The translations under genes and the position numbers were made by a program. This document shows positions 37,001-49,016 of a DNA stretch of 64,000 nucleotides, in pieces. Source of the stretch: Antedon mediterranea (lineage: Eukaryota; Echinodermata; Crinoidea; Comatulida; Antedonidae); the NCBI RefSeq assembly GCF_964355755.1, contig NC_092677.1:4407001-4471000 (forward strand), in the 5' to 3' direction. Each line of letters opens with the position of its first letter. The first letter of the stretch is position 1. A model generated the notes under the pieces. The model searched no databases and had not been told where the DNA came from. It saw nothing but the letters and a program-made list of their open reading frames with translations.

Positions 37001-40000
37001 AACCAGTGCGAACGTTTGTAAGTTATGTTTAAAAAAAAACAGATTACGATCCGTATTTATATCTTTCAGTCATTTGCACAGCTGATGAATTTCAATGCAA
37101 AGAAGGTGTAATGTCTGAGTTCCATTCAGACTTTTACACACAATACGGCACTAGTTTCTGTATTGGGAAGCAATATGAATGTGACGGCCTTATGCATTGT
37201 GGTGATGGCGCCGATGAGGAGTCATGTACAAGTATGTTCAATCGTGTAATTTATAGTCTAAATTATGCAAATACACCTATATGCAAATATGCTATATAAA
37301 AGTCCAATAATATGCGAAAGATGTTGGGGTAGCAGCGGCTCCTACCCACTCAAATGTTCGTGGAGGCTAATATAGACGAGCGGTTACGGTAAGCGGAGAA
37401 CCGCGTAGCTTGTCCCGCGTATTCCTATCCTGAGAGTGGAAACTACCCGTCCTCTCCGCGTTGTGTGTAAAAATGGTTATAAGATGTGAACAGCATAGAT
37501 TCTATATTTTGTATTACCGTTACCTCTCGTATGTGTAGATTGGCCTTTACACGTGGACATTCAGTAACTCATTGCCTTTTAAACATAAACAGATGATGTA
37601 ACATGCATTGAATTTTCCTGTGGCAACAAATGTATTCCGGGGGCTTGGACATGTGATAAGGTGTGCGACTGTCCTAGCTGCGTTGACGAATCAAGTACAG
37701 TGTGTCCGTTTGTCTGTGACAACAATATAGTGATACGAGAAGTCGACACTTGTAACCACGTTGATGAGTGTGGCGATAACAGCGATGAACGGGAATGCTA
37801 TTTCACAGGTTCTTAGTTATTATTGACAAATTATTCTACTGCAGTTACTGCAGTAACTTTTCGTTTTCATTTTTACTGCATGCGATAACGAATGATTTTA
37901 GTTTGTTTCAAAGTTTATGAGGCAATTTAAAACAGTAAAATTATGATGAACAAAGTAGGCTTGCTGAATATCGTATAAAGCCGTTACATTTTCTGTATAA
38001 GAACAATTTTGACATGGTTACCAGTAGTGTTATTAATCAATTATTATATAATTGCATAAGCGATTTAGTCAAGAGTTGCTGTAACTTGGAGCATGCTAAA
38101 AAGCATTTTTAGATGCTAGAAACCATAAAAAAAAAATGTTTAAATTGTAAACACATTATTGTTTGATAGAGTAATTTAATGTCTGTTCAAACATTATCAT
38201 TCATTTGCGTTATCCAATACGCAATAACAATATAAAATCTCACAAACAAAATATGCCTGGTAATGACTTGCATTTCGAGTATATATTTTATAAATTGTTA
38301 TTTATTTTAATGTTGTTAATATTTAATAATAGGGAGCTTTCGACTTGCAACGACAGGCAGCCATATTTTCCCCCGAAAAAAATCGCGAGGGTTCGATTCG
38401 GACTGTGTGACGTTCGTTGTCATGCATCGGTGAACAGCCTTACCGTAGAGAGCTGCACTGATTGAGTACGAAACGAACCCATGGAAGAATTCTCGTACGG
38501 AAAAAAACAAACTACGTCATTTTAATTCAGTCCAGGCGACGACCAACCAATTGACATGAACTAGCTTGGTCGTCATTCGTCACAGATCGAAAGCTCTCTA
38601 ATAATATTCTTAAAGATTTAACAATGTCAATCATTTTGTAATACGTAGCGTGCGTGGCATCAGAGTTCCAGTGCACAAATCACCAGTGTATTCCAATTAC
38701 CCAACGCTGTGATTACCACAGTAACTGTTTGGATGAAAGTGATGAAATTGGATGTAAGTTAGGTATTTTTGTTTTCGTACGCCTGACAATATTGTTGTTT
38801 ATGGAGCTCGAACGAGTAAGGAAATTCTTCAAATCACGAAAAACCTAATAATGCAGTGCTGTGTTCTTATGTATGCCATTCACATCTCCTGGCAACAACA
38901 CTTTGAGAGAAGGTTCTCGAATACATTACGCAGATTGACGGCCATCTTCCAGTAATTATGCTAAACCTTCCTGATATGATTTCTTCTAATTTATAGGTGA
39001 TTGTAGTGGATTTGTCTGTGACAACGGTGTCTGTGTAAATGTATACGCCAAGTGCAATACCGTTGTAGAATGTTCTGATGCATCAGATGAACACCTATGC
39101 AATGAAACCAGTAATTCAATTAATTTTATTTATACAACAAACAAACTAAATAATTAATTAGTAAAAAATAATATTTTCAATAAATATAAAACTTTGTTTC
39201 TTGTCTTGCAAAGAGCTATAATAGTCAACAAGTATTGTTTAATAATATTTTAATATAATACCACAATGCGGTTCAAGAAAATACAGTACTTACTACTTCT
39301 ATTCTTATAATAAGAATTCTTATCGATCTACATTCCTTTTTACAACTATCTTCAAATAATATTGTTATATAACATTTTCTGTAAATATCATAATGTACAT
39401 TATTATTGTGATTACAATTATAAAAGAACATGTCAAATATATTCTGCAGTTACCTGCATTAAAAACTTTAGTTCAGTCTTTAACTCTTGAAACTCTATTA
39501 TTATTATGTAATAATAGGCCTATTATACTAACTGCTTTATAAACATCTAACTAGTAAAGTAAAATAATGTTGACATGATACCTTAAGCCGATTTTCCACT
39601 AGGCGAATTTGTTCGCGCGAATCGAACGCGCCAGCTTGTACGCATGTGTTTCATGTTTACGTCTTCCAAATCCTTCTCTACGCATGCGTATTAGCTGACG
39701 CCTTCAATTCGCGCGAACAAATTCGCCTAGTGGAAAATCGGCTTGAAGCTCTCCCTAGATTATCAAACTAGTTTTGACAAAAAAACATGTGATATGCCCA
39801 AATATGGTAGTGATATGCCCGACGTGGTAGTGATATGCCCGATGTGGTAGTGATATGACATCATCGTGTCCATATTATGGGCACATCACATTTGTTTGTC
39901 ACATACAGTTTGATAGTGTAGACGGAGCTTTACGTATATTCATTTTAGCGGCTTCAAAAACATATTCCACGAATTCTCCGAATACATGGCCGGATAAATG

Positions 40001-43000
40001 GTATGAAGATTACATCGGTATACTTGACGATCCCGGCATGGCGAAAGAGATATTTGAAGATAAATTCACACATGATTTCTATGATTGGGGATTTGAAAGA
40101 GTCGAGGGAGAGTTTCCGCCAGATTGGTTTCGTTTCTTAGCATTCAGCAATACACTTGATTACAGCGATCTCCAGGGCGTCTTAAAACTCACATCTTCTG
40201 AAATATCCCAGTATGGTCACCAATTGGAAGATTTTATTCTTCAATGCACATTTAATAAAAAAGAATGTGACTTGATGTAAGTAGAGGTGAATAATGAATA
40301 TTATATAACACCTATATAAATTCCTGTCATTTGATTGGACGAATGTGGGTCACATGGCGTGCAATAGTACGCACTATTCAACGATCGTTAAATAGTACTT
40401 TTTGAAACATTTTTGTGTACGGAAAAAAAACGTCTAGATGTTATATAAAACAAATAATGAATGTTTTGTATTCGTGTAATGGTACAAATAATGGCACTTG
40501 GTGAATGATGAAAGGTTATATCAACTCGGCTTTGCCTCGTTGATATAACCTTTCATCATTCACCTCGTGCCATTATTTGTACCATTGCACTCATAAACAT
40601 TCATTATTTGTATATTATTCACCCTTAAGCTCTGTCTACACCATCAAACTAGTTTGACACAAAAAATGTGATGTGCCCAAATATGGTAGTGATATTCCCA
40701 AAGTGATATGACATAATCATGTCTATATATGGGCACATCACATATTTTTTGTCACATAAAGTTTGATAGTGTAGACAAGTCTTTTAAATTACTTCAAACA
40801 GAGAGAATTTATGACCCGGATGTTTATTTCCATCCAACAGCAATACCACTTACACAATATCATTGTTATAAAAGGTAAAGATAAAAGATAGACACATGTA
40901 CTGTACAAAAAAACAAACAAATAGTAATTCCTACGTAACTGTTACGCCTAAGCTTATTTATTATTAATTTCTTTTACTTTTTCTTCACATTTGTATTCAA
41001 AATATATTTATTTATTATTATTATAAATCCAAAGGCAAATTACTGAAAAAATGACAATGATGTGGGTATCAGTGGCTGGATCTCAATAGAGATACAGAAT
41101 AAAAGCGAAAAGCTAAATCAAAACGAGAAGTAAAACAGCCAGAAAAGTTAGCAGAGCTTCCGGGCAACACTAGCCCTTCATCAGCCCTTTATTATTATTA
41201 TTATATTGTTTTCTTTTATTTTATTATCATGTAATGTTTTTTTTCCTCTATTACGTAGACCTATCAATGAGTTTCAACATGACAAATACGGGAATTGTTA
41301 CACATTTAACAGTATAAAACCATTCAGTGTGCCAAATATCGGAGCTCCAAATGAAACGATCTATGATGAATTTATAGAAGAAACCACATCAGTAAAAACA
41401 TCATCGTTACCGGGGGCTGAACATGGTAAAACTCCTTCTCCTAAAGTTAGGCTTAAGAAATATCAAATACATAGTCACGTGTCGTATTTGTTAAAGGTCG
41501 AGAATGTGATATGACGTAAGGTAGAGGTAAAAAATGTGATATGACGTAAGTTAGAGGTTGAGAATGTGATATGACGTAAGTTAGAGGTCGAGAATGTGAT
41601 ATGACGTAAGCTAGAGGACGAGGATGATGCCTAAAGTTAGATTTAAGAAATACTGAATACATAGAACCTGTCGAATTTTCACTTTTTAATACAATTCGAT
41701 CGAATTTATTCATATTTAATAGAACTCAACAAAACATCTTCATTTATGCAATTTATATATATATTTTTTTTATTTATCAGGTCTAAAACTGACGCTAAAT
41801 GTTGAACAACATGAATACATAAGTATCTTCGGACAAGATAGTGGTGTTAAAGTGTCAATTCACCGCCAATACGAAACCCCATTTCCAGAAGATGACGCCA
41901 TCACAATTTCCCCAGGTAGTTTGACATCAATTGGACTTAGAATGGTAAGTACAGATATAAGTGACCTTTCAAATCACACAGTCGAATTGTAGCATAATGT
42001 GTGCGCACGCTCCTAACCCTATGAACATGCACAGAATGACTGTACCAACTCATGACCATTTCTTTCCCTCGAAACCCTAAGCCTGAAATGATTAGACTTT
42101 AACTTCTCATCGCAGGATGCAAAACAAAATTCATTACACTTCCAACGAACATTATTTATAATTGGACATTAATGCCACGATGTTTCACGCACGTTTGTTA
42201 ATGATTATGACATTAAACGATTTGTTTCAGGACATTGTCCTTGTAAAACATATTACCAATTATCTTTCAGAATAAGTACAGTCGTTTAGGAGGTCTTTAT
42301 GGAAATTGCACCAATGACCTCACAGAGTCTATGAGGAAATATTATCCAGATGACACAGTGTACACTGTAACTGTATGTGTTTGTATATTTTTAAAACAGT
42401 CATTAGCTAAAAATAAGCTTAGTACAAATACATTTATTTTTCTATTATACTTTCCAGGATAAATAGAGATAAGTACAAAATAAGCCTACTTCTAACCTAA
42501 TAGTTGGTCCGCTTTTATATTTTATTTAGTTCTTCTATTTTGGTTTTTTTTTTTTTTTTGCTGATATTTTGAACTTTAAAACAACTTACAACAATCAATC
42601 AATCGTTCCATTTTTGAATATCTATTCCAACGATCATTGCTTATAAGCTCTGTCAAAAAGAAAAGCAGAATGAGTGACTTTTTAGAAATTACTTAAAACT
42701 GCCCAACGATGATGAGTCTGTTATGTACAAAAGCATATTTCTCCGGAGCCTAGATCCAATGTTGTGAAAATTCGAATTCCACCAACTATGCTTTCTCTAT
42801 CTTATTATATTTATTATCAAATATATAACAAAAAGAAGTTTAATGTACTGATGTTAATGTTTTCTTCATAACTTAAGAGCCTTTAGAATACAGTAATTGT
42901 CACTTGATTTAACTTTACTTAAAGGTTAAATCATTTATATCCTTACTCATTGATTTTTAAAACTATTTAATTATGATTAGTTTTGCCTTGATTTTTCAAG

Positions 43001-46000
43001 GGTTGTCAAAAAGCCTGCTTACAGGGCATTCTACAGAAGTACTGCGCATGTGTGGATACAATATTTGCAGAAAAAGCAAGTCGATGTCGTATTTTGGACA
43101 ATGAACAAGGTATATTTGTATTTAATACATTATTGATAAAAGTTCTTTACAATATACAACTATGGAACGCCGTTTACGCAACATTTCGATTATATGAATT
43201 TTAAATGAAATGTTTTGAATGAAATGATGCATTATTATTCATATATCAAGTCAGGCAATTCATTTCGATGTGTTTCATTCTCATATCGCGTCGTCATAAA
43301 ATTCATATAATTAAAATTTTGCATAAACAGCGTTCCATTGATAATAACAATAACAATGTTTTTTAATGAATTTTCTTTGTAGCTTAATACAATCAATCAA
43401 ATAGTATTAGATTATTTAGGCGGTATAGAGTTTCTCTATGCCTCTCTATCTTCAAAATTTCTTTACAACACCAGTGTTTACAACTATTTCGTTTTTCCAA
43501 CTGTGTTTGGTAATTTAAACTATTATCAAATCAATATATTAGGAATTACCTCATAACAATTCATCTTTAATATCACACTCTCAATACACTTGTTTAATTA
43601 TTGCCAACAGGCTACTTTTGTTAATTGTAAAGTTTGTCACGTTTTGTTGTGATTATTACTTGTTAATAATAACTAAAACGTTGATTCGTTTTATAGATCA
43701 TTGGATACACGTCTTTAGTTTACTAGCGGACATTATTACAGCTTAGTGTGAACTTAGAGATCATTACATATCTTTAGTTTACAAGCGGACACTTTTAAAG
43801 CTTAATGCGAACGCACCTTTGTCAGTTATTATGTTAGAGTAAACCACATATTACTGTAGATATTAACGGTTAGTAACATTTCAATTGAAGGGTGAAAGCG
43901 GACATTTAAAGCTTAGTGTGAACGTACTATTTATATTTGTGTCAACAAGTCATTTAGTGTAAATCTTTAATGGTTCAATATTAATTTAAAATGTGAAAGC
44001 GGACATTAGGCCTATATTATTTACCTCCACCAAGGAGGTAAATAATCGATCACGTGTGTTTGTTTTGTTTGTTTGTTTGTTTGTCTGTTTGTTTGTTAGC
44101 AGGATTACTCAAAAAGTAATTACAAGATCTTTACCAAAATGACTATACAGATAGATATGTGGTCAAGGACCATTCCATTGGGACCTTATAGGACCATGGT
44201 CCCAATTCTGGACCATTTTTTGGTATACTTTACAGACCTGCAAGTGTTAAAAGATAGGACAGAATTTTTCAAAAGCCGGCGAGCAGTCTTAAAGTAACAA
44301 GTAAATTGAAATTGCATTTTCTCAAGAACTACTTATTCAAAAAACTTCATTTTTGTACAAGAGGAAAGAGTTATAATTTGTGATTTGTAATTTTAATGTG
44401 CACCTTTTTGGATGCGAGTAGTTTAAAAACTACTACTTTTCAAATTCACCCGTTTGATTTTCGCGTTGCTGTTCTATTTTTAGTCAATTGAAGCTATTGT
44501 TAATTGAAATGCTTGTTACATTACACCAATTTCGCATACACATGCTTGTAGTGAAATTAGCCATAATATAATTTAACTCTATATGAATGTTTAACTCGTT
44601 ATAACTTGCATTGTAGGTGTTTCGTTAGATTGATTGTTCAGGCATAGCAATTGCTATTTTTGCAATTCTTATGTCTTTTTTAAATATTTATATAATTAAA
44701 CATTCTATAACCGAATAAATAAAAAGATTAAAGAAAACATGCTTTCTTAATTTCTAAGTGAAATTAAATTACTCTAAATAATTTCCTCGTGCAATAAACT
44801 ACATTATTTTATTTTTTTAAATAAAATATTTTAGAGCGATGTAGACAGGCGATGAACTATCTCCACCGTGTACAGTTAACAGATTGTGATTGTCGTATTC
44901 CATGTAGGTAAGTATTTACCACATTACACAACAAAATCAAATTATGCGAATTAGTATTCATTCATTTATTAAACAAAATATAATGTAATAATCAATTAAA
45001 TATTCTCAAGCTAATCATAAAAACAAAATCAGTATTAAATTCGCATGTTGTAAAGATAATGTGACGGAAGTGCCAAATTCTTGATTTTAATAAAATACAC
45101 TAAACATACTAAAAAGAAAATAAATACATTAAAAAAAACTATTCATCATGAAAGAACTAATATTTTGAATGTTCCAGAAGATACTACTTAAATATAAATG
45201 TATTTACATTAGGCCTATAATGGATTAAAAATAATAAGAAACGTATTGATTGAAGGACTATAGTTTCAAAACACATTTAATTTGAGAATATAAGTGCTAA
45301 CTTACCATAATTGTAGTAGACACAATATTGAATGGACATTTCTTAAAATGTATATAAATAAGCAATAGTAATTTACTCAATCAAAGAAATTACTAATAGC
45401 TAAGTATAAAGCTGAAATGAATGGTTTTTAAATGCATTTTTTCTAAATCCTTTGTATCTTTCAGTGAAACTGGTTTTGAAAAAAGAATTTCACAGTCATT
45501 GTGGCCGTCGGAAAGCTACGTTGTAAGTTACTTACATTTGTCTATTCGGAATCTACAGTAACGTTGTTCTTCATAACTAAAGCTCTGTTTACACTATCAA
45601 AAATGTGCTCAAATATGGCAGTGATATGCCCAGATATGGCAGTGATATGCCCAGATATGGCAGTGATATGCCCAGATATGGCAGTGATATGACATCATCG
45701 TGTCCATATAGGCACATCACATTTTGTTGTCACATAACGTTTGATAGTGTAGACAGAGCTGAAATATATTATTTGAGCTTTCGTTTTCAATTCAATTCAA
45801 TTCAAATAAACATTTATTTCTTTCATTCGTGTTTGAGTAAAAAACATTATAATTTCTGATATTTTATAAATAAATATTTTTTTTTGTTTGTTTCGGAACG
45901 GTCTTCCTAAAGAATAAACATCAAATCGACAACATACCGATACCGATACCGATACCGATGGGCAGACATGTTAATCTTAATTATATCGTCTCCATCATCT

Positions 46001-46993
46001 TCTGTCTCGAAGCGGTAGCTCGTTATGGATACCTTCCATTACATACTAAGCCTATACTCGCATTTCAAAATCCTAAGAAAAGATGTTATTATATCATCAC
46101 ATTCAGCAACTTTTGTTTATCTTTAGGAAACATTATTAGAAAGTATTTATGCTATCAACCAAAATCATAGAAGTCATCTGTACAACATGGACACAGCGCA
46201 GTAAGTTTCATCAACACATTTTATATCTTTTTTCCCTCCATTTTAAATTCGGTAATATTTTTTTGTGTGTTTGGATAGAATAATGATGACGACTATCAGA
46301 CATTACTTAACTTATTGTGATTTATTTTAGGAAAAATCTTGCTCGTTTAGAGGTTTACTATGAGGACTTATCTTACATACACATATCTGAATCTCCTGCG
46401 TATTCAGTAAGTAAAGTTTAGGTATATTTTGGTTTATTTTATACAGTAATCACTTTTACATACATTTTAATAGGCCACTATTATTACTAATAGATATGCA
46501 TCTCTACTTATAATAATAAAATGACAATTTAATCGAAAAATGTTATTTAAGAAAAGTCTAATTTTATATTGCAATGTGTTTATTTTTATTAATTTTTTGG
46601 TTTTTGACAGGAGCTTATTAATTACAAGCTGTTGTTTCTTTTAGTATCTTTCTCTTTATCTATTTTTTTTTTATTAAACTGAAGTGAAATAAAATGAATT
46701 GGAGGGGTTTATAGAGGAAGAAGTAAAAAACATTCCTGACATTTTGTTTGCGATAGATTATAACATTTTTTCCCAAACAAAAACTCCTTTAAAACAGAAG
46801 AAAGAGATATGATATTTTTTTGTTGTAGTGGGAGAGTCTTTTTGGAGATATTGGCGGAACTCTTGGGCTGTACATTGGCTTATCAATGCTTACCGTGATC
46901 GAGTTCGTTGAGTTCGCTTTCGACATTACGATGTACATTGTAAATAAACTTTGCAGAAGAAACAAAGTTACTGAACTACAAGGTGGTATCTGA
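34028..46993 (+). CDS. DEG/ENaC-type sodium channel with seven LDLa modules, paralogue D (intact, divergent)
   Basis: Complete 18-exon gene, 2520 coding bases, 839 residues. Exons: 34028-34231, 35413-35563, 36120-36236, 36631-36765, 37070-37231, 37593-37808, 38649-38753, 38997-39110, 39949-40276, 41259-41425, 41781-41944, 42271-42372, 43001-43109, 44835-44907, 45465-45522, 46127-46200, 46331-46406, 46829-46993 (TGA). His-Gly motif at residues 21-22, TM1 about 36-57, [10 protein letters not shown] in exon 2, seven LDLa-like modules in exons 3-8, EFPPDW and [11 protein letters not shown] in exon 9, YGNCYTFN in exon 10, pore [11 protein letters not shown] in exon 18. Exon 13 uses a normal GT donor, unlike A-C. 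Exon 10 is 57 bp longer, adding 19 residues after YGNCYTFN. Exon lengths and phases otherwise track C closely, so all four genes descend from one 18-exon ancestor. Sequence divergence marks D as the oldest branch visible. Confidence 0.9.
34800..34850. repeat. dispersed ATTCAATTC repeat end, intron 1 of D
   Basis: ATTCAATTCAATTCA-type run followed by AACATTTATT. Related words occur at 35712-35765 and 45786-45838, suggesting the tail of a retroposon family. DNA 34970-35100 is A-rich. Confidence 0.4.
35712..35765. repeat. dispersed ATTCAAATAAACATTTATTT repeat, intron 2 of D
   Basis: Shares AAATTCAAATAAACATTTAT and TTCTTTC with 45800-45830. Boundaries unclear. Confidence 0.4.
36421..36563 (+). 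mobile_element. MITE family 1 copy 1, intron 3 of D
   Basis: Left end AAGCTCCGTCTACACTAT, two inner CAAATATGGTAGNGATATG-like units, then GGGCACATCACATT and CACATAAAGTTTGATAGT. The outer right end is lost. Confidence 0.65.
38332..38598. mobile_element. MITE family 3 copy, intron 6 of D
   Basis: Starts GGGAGCTTTCGACTTGCAAC and ends GATCGAAAGCTCTC with TA outside both ends. An inner pair (CTTGCAACGAC; GGTCGTCATTCGTC) also faces inward. It ends about 50 bp before exon 7. Confidence 0.5.
39585..39744. mobile_element. MITE family 2 copy (complete), intron 8 of D
   Basis: 160 bp with near-perfect 36-bp inverted ends, AAGCCGATTTTCCACTAGGC on the left and the reverse on the right, and ACGCATGCGT-type inner palindromes. 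Other copies: 2557-2678, 30724-30790, 58545-58842. Confidence 0.7.
39746..39930 (+). mobile_element. MITE family 1 copy 2, abutting exon 9 of D
   Basis: Left end AAGCTCTCCCTAGATTATCA, three inner 21-bp units (ATGGTAGTGATATGCCC and variants), right end TTTGATAGTGTAGACGGAGC. It follows MITE family 2 with one base between and ends 18 bp before the exon 9 acceptor, so it now supplies the upstream part of that 3' splice site. Confidence 0.75.
40283..40624. mobile_element. foldback element, intron 9 of D
   Basis: Long arms meet near 40525. AAATAATGGCACTTGGTGAA on the left faces TTCACCTCGTGCCATTATTT on the right, and GAAAGGTTATATCAAC faces GTTGATATAACCTTTC. Arms are at least 75 bp with a loop of a few bases. 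GTGAATAAT at 40288 and ATTATTCAC at 40613 suggest the outer limits. Confidence 0.65.
40627..40784 (+). mobile_element. MITE family 1 copy 3, intron 9 of D
   Basis: AAGCTCTGTCTACACCATCA left end, about one and a half inner units, TTTGATAGTGTAGACAAG right end. Confidence 0.7.
41494..41625. repeat. 30-bp tandem repeat, intron 10 of D
   Basis: About four copies of a unit reading TTAGAGGTCGAGAATGTGAT then ATGACGTAAG. It explains the repetitive reading frames on both strands here, which are not genes. Confidence 0.8.
43690..44010. repeat. degenerate repeat, intron 13 of D
   Basis: Recurring AGCGGACATT and AAGCTTAGTGTGAACG words near 43726, 43790, 43890 and 43985, irregularly spaced. Confidence 0.45.
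44026..44230. repeat. GTTT simple repeat with conserved flank, intron 13 of D
   Basis: CCTCCACCAAGGAGGT palindrome, then a GTTTGTTT run, then TTAGCAGGATTACTCAAAAA. The order palindrome, simple repeat and fixed flank looks like part of a dispersed element. Confidence 0.45.
45579..45760 (+). mobile_element. MITE family 1 copy 4, intron 15 of D
   Basis: AAAGCTCTGTTTACACTATC left end and GATAGTGTAGACAGAGCT right end. The inner unit ATATGGCAGTGATATGCCCA is expanded to four near-identical copies, giving an artefactual repetitive ORF. Confidence 0.75.
45786..45838. repeat. dispersed AATTCAATTCAAATAAAC repeat, intron 15 of D
   Basis: Same word family as 34800-34850 and 35712-35765. A short ACCGAT hexamer run lies at 45937-45959. 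Confidence 0.4.
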
Positions 46994-48780
46994 TCAAACT
47001 TAGTAAATTTTTTTACTAGAGAGGCATTTTTAAATTTCAAGTTGAATTAAGCAAAATTGATGTACTCTTTTTAAACAAATTGTTATTAATATTATAGGCC
47101 AAAGCACATAAATCATGAATGTTTATAATTTTAATAGAGATAACATTTTCATGAGCTGAAATATTGACTTTCTGTTCAGAATATAAATAGTTTTGTAATT
47201 CAACTAATTATTTGTTTAATAACACATCGACTTTTATAGATTAAACTTTTATTCAATTATTCCGCCGCTTTCTTCTATCGAATAGACCACGTTAACGTTC
47301 TAATTTTTTTCCGCGGCAAAGTGGCTCTGTACCGCGGTAGTAGAGGGCGCACTCTACAAGTGTGTTTACTGTTGCGTAACAGTCAGATCTTATCTACCGC
47401 GGCGTTGCACACCATTCATGTTTTTACAATCCGCTGACCAATCATATTGAAATAATACAATACACGTGATACGAAATTAACTATTTACATAGAGGAATTC
47501 ATTTTAAATATGTTATATTAAACATGCACATACAAGTGAATTGTAATGGTGACGACTTATTCTTGACTTTGTCTCTCATTGGTCAGAATATAATAGTATA
47601 AATTAGTCCATACATAGATGTTTACCAGACATCATACATTGTAGACATTAGATTCCGTAAATTTAATATATTATTATTGTTATTTATGAATATAAACTGC
47701 AATGTAATTCATATTATTAGTTCAAAGTATATTACTGCACTTTTACTGCAATAACGTCTGATTTTAATTTGTTTCAATGTAGAGAGGCAGAATTTGCAAT
47801 AAATGTGAATGATCATACAAAATGCTTTTTGTTAAAATTTTTTATAAACAGTTTAAAGAGTAAACAAAATATAGTTACTGCAGTAACTGCAGTGGCATAA
47901 TGCTTACATGGTCTAGAAGAAAGAGGTAAAAGGGCAACAACTTAAGTTTGTCCATTACAACAAATAAAATATTTGATTTGAATGTATATTGATTGATACA
48001 AAATTAAAGTTCGTGTAAATATCACTTTACCAAAGTGACGTGCACGCTTGTATGCTGACAATAATGCCGAGAATAAAGAAGAAAAGTTGGTTCCTTTCAA
48101 TGGATCTCCTCCTATGTTGGTCCATTACGTAACAAATGACATCATTGTATTTTATTTGAATGTATATTAATAACTATATCGACTATAATCAAATTATTGA
48201 TTTATTAAAGTTCGTGTAAATATCACTTAGTTATTCATACTTTTGCTATAATATATAAAGAAAGAATCCACATGTACTGGAAGTAATAAACTGAATATCT
48301 ATAAAAATGTATAAATAATCATGTTAGAAAAACACTATCGCTTTTTGATGAAGAACAACTCTAAAATGTATATATGAAATGTTTTTTTTATTTTGTATCT
48401 ATTATGTTGTGTTTATTGTTTTATGTTTTTTATGTAAAAGGGTCCTGCGAAAACAGAAGTGTAAACTTCTCTATGCAGGATCCTTGCCATCATTTATGCT
48501 ATGAAACTGTATTTATAAACGATGAGTAAATAAATGTGAAAAGTACAAAAGTGACGTGTACAGGTGGTTGAGTGACACTTAATAAATAGTAGGCACACAG
48601 TTTCATTAACTAAAATCTAATTTAACTTTACATGATATCGTCTCGCTTCCCAACCAATCAAAAGAAAGAAAACATCAAGTATAGTATATAGTCTGCTGGT
48701 CGACAAACCGATTTCACATCGTACACGTTAGTCTCACCAGAACCAGTGTTACAATTTATCAGTCGTAATATAACCTAAAT
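46994..48780. other. D to CAP-fragment intergenic region
   Basis: No gene seen. Holds a repeat at 47735-47893 with ACTGCAGTAACTGCAGT at one end (related DNA at 37840-37925 in intron 6 of D). A degenerate direct duplication at about 47940-48010 and 48110-48225 shares AAGTTCGTGTAAATATCACT. Confidence 0.5.
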
Positions 48781-49016
48781 ATGTGTTTACTATCAAAGGC
48801 ATTGATATTCCAAGTAGGGTTTATCGTTTTGGTAAGCCTGACGTCAATGCAAGCCGTGTCTGTTAGCAAGAATTTGTGAACCTGCAAAACTGAAAGATCT
48901 GTACGGCTGACAACTTCTGACGCGTTTTAACAGAGCAAGAGGCGCGGGAAATTGTTGACCAACACAATGAATACAGAGGGCAGGTGGAACCAGAAGCAGC
49001 TGATATGCGTTATATG
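48781..49016 (+). pseudogene. decayed CAP-superfamily (CRISP/PR-1-like) 5' exon
   Basis: Opens with an ATG and a signal-peptide-like hydrophobic run, then shifts frame more than once and meets stops. It ends in an open stretch of about 30 codons with the CAP-family start: EAREIVDQHNEYRG, then a proline-alanine-methionine pattern, stopping at a good GT donor (49017). CAP proteins are usually secreted Cys-rich proteins. No later CAP exon was found before 51935. Either a relic or a gene with base errors here; function is not claimed. Confidence 0.5.

Larger units (their letters stand above)
36120..39110 (+). other. LDLa exon cassette of paralogue D (exons 3-8)
   Basis: Six exons of 117, 135, 162, 216, 105 and 114 bp, all phase 1 at both ends. 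Seven LDLa-like modules; clear SDE-type ends in exons 3 (DRSDEEKC), 6 (DNSDEREC) and 7 (DESDEIGC). The exon 5 module carries an unusually long first loop, of the same length in all three complete genes. Confidence 0.85.

Noticed and set aside
41453-41713. Minus-strand ORF with repeated [10 protein letters not shown].
   Set aside because: It is a translation of the 30-bp tandem repeat in an intron.
45501-45859. Plus-strand ORFs with repeated MAVICPD or YGSDMPR.
   Set aside because: Both are readings of the expanded inner repeat of a MITE, one in continuation of exon 15.
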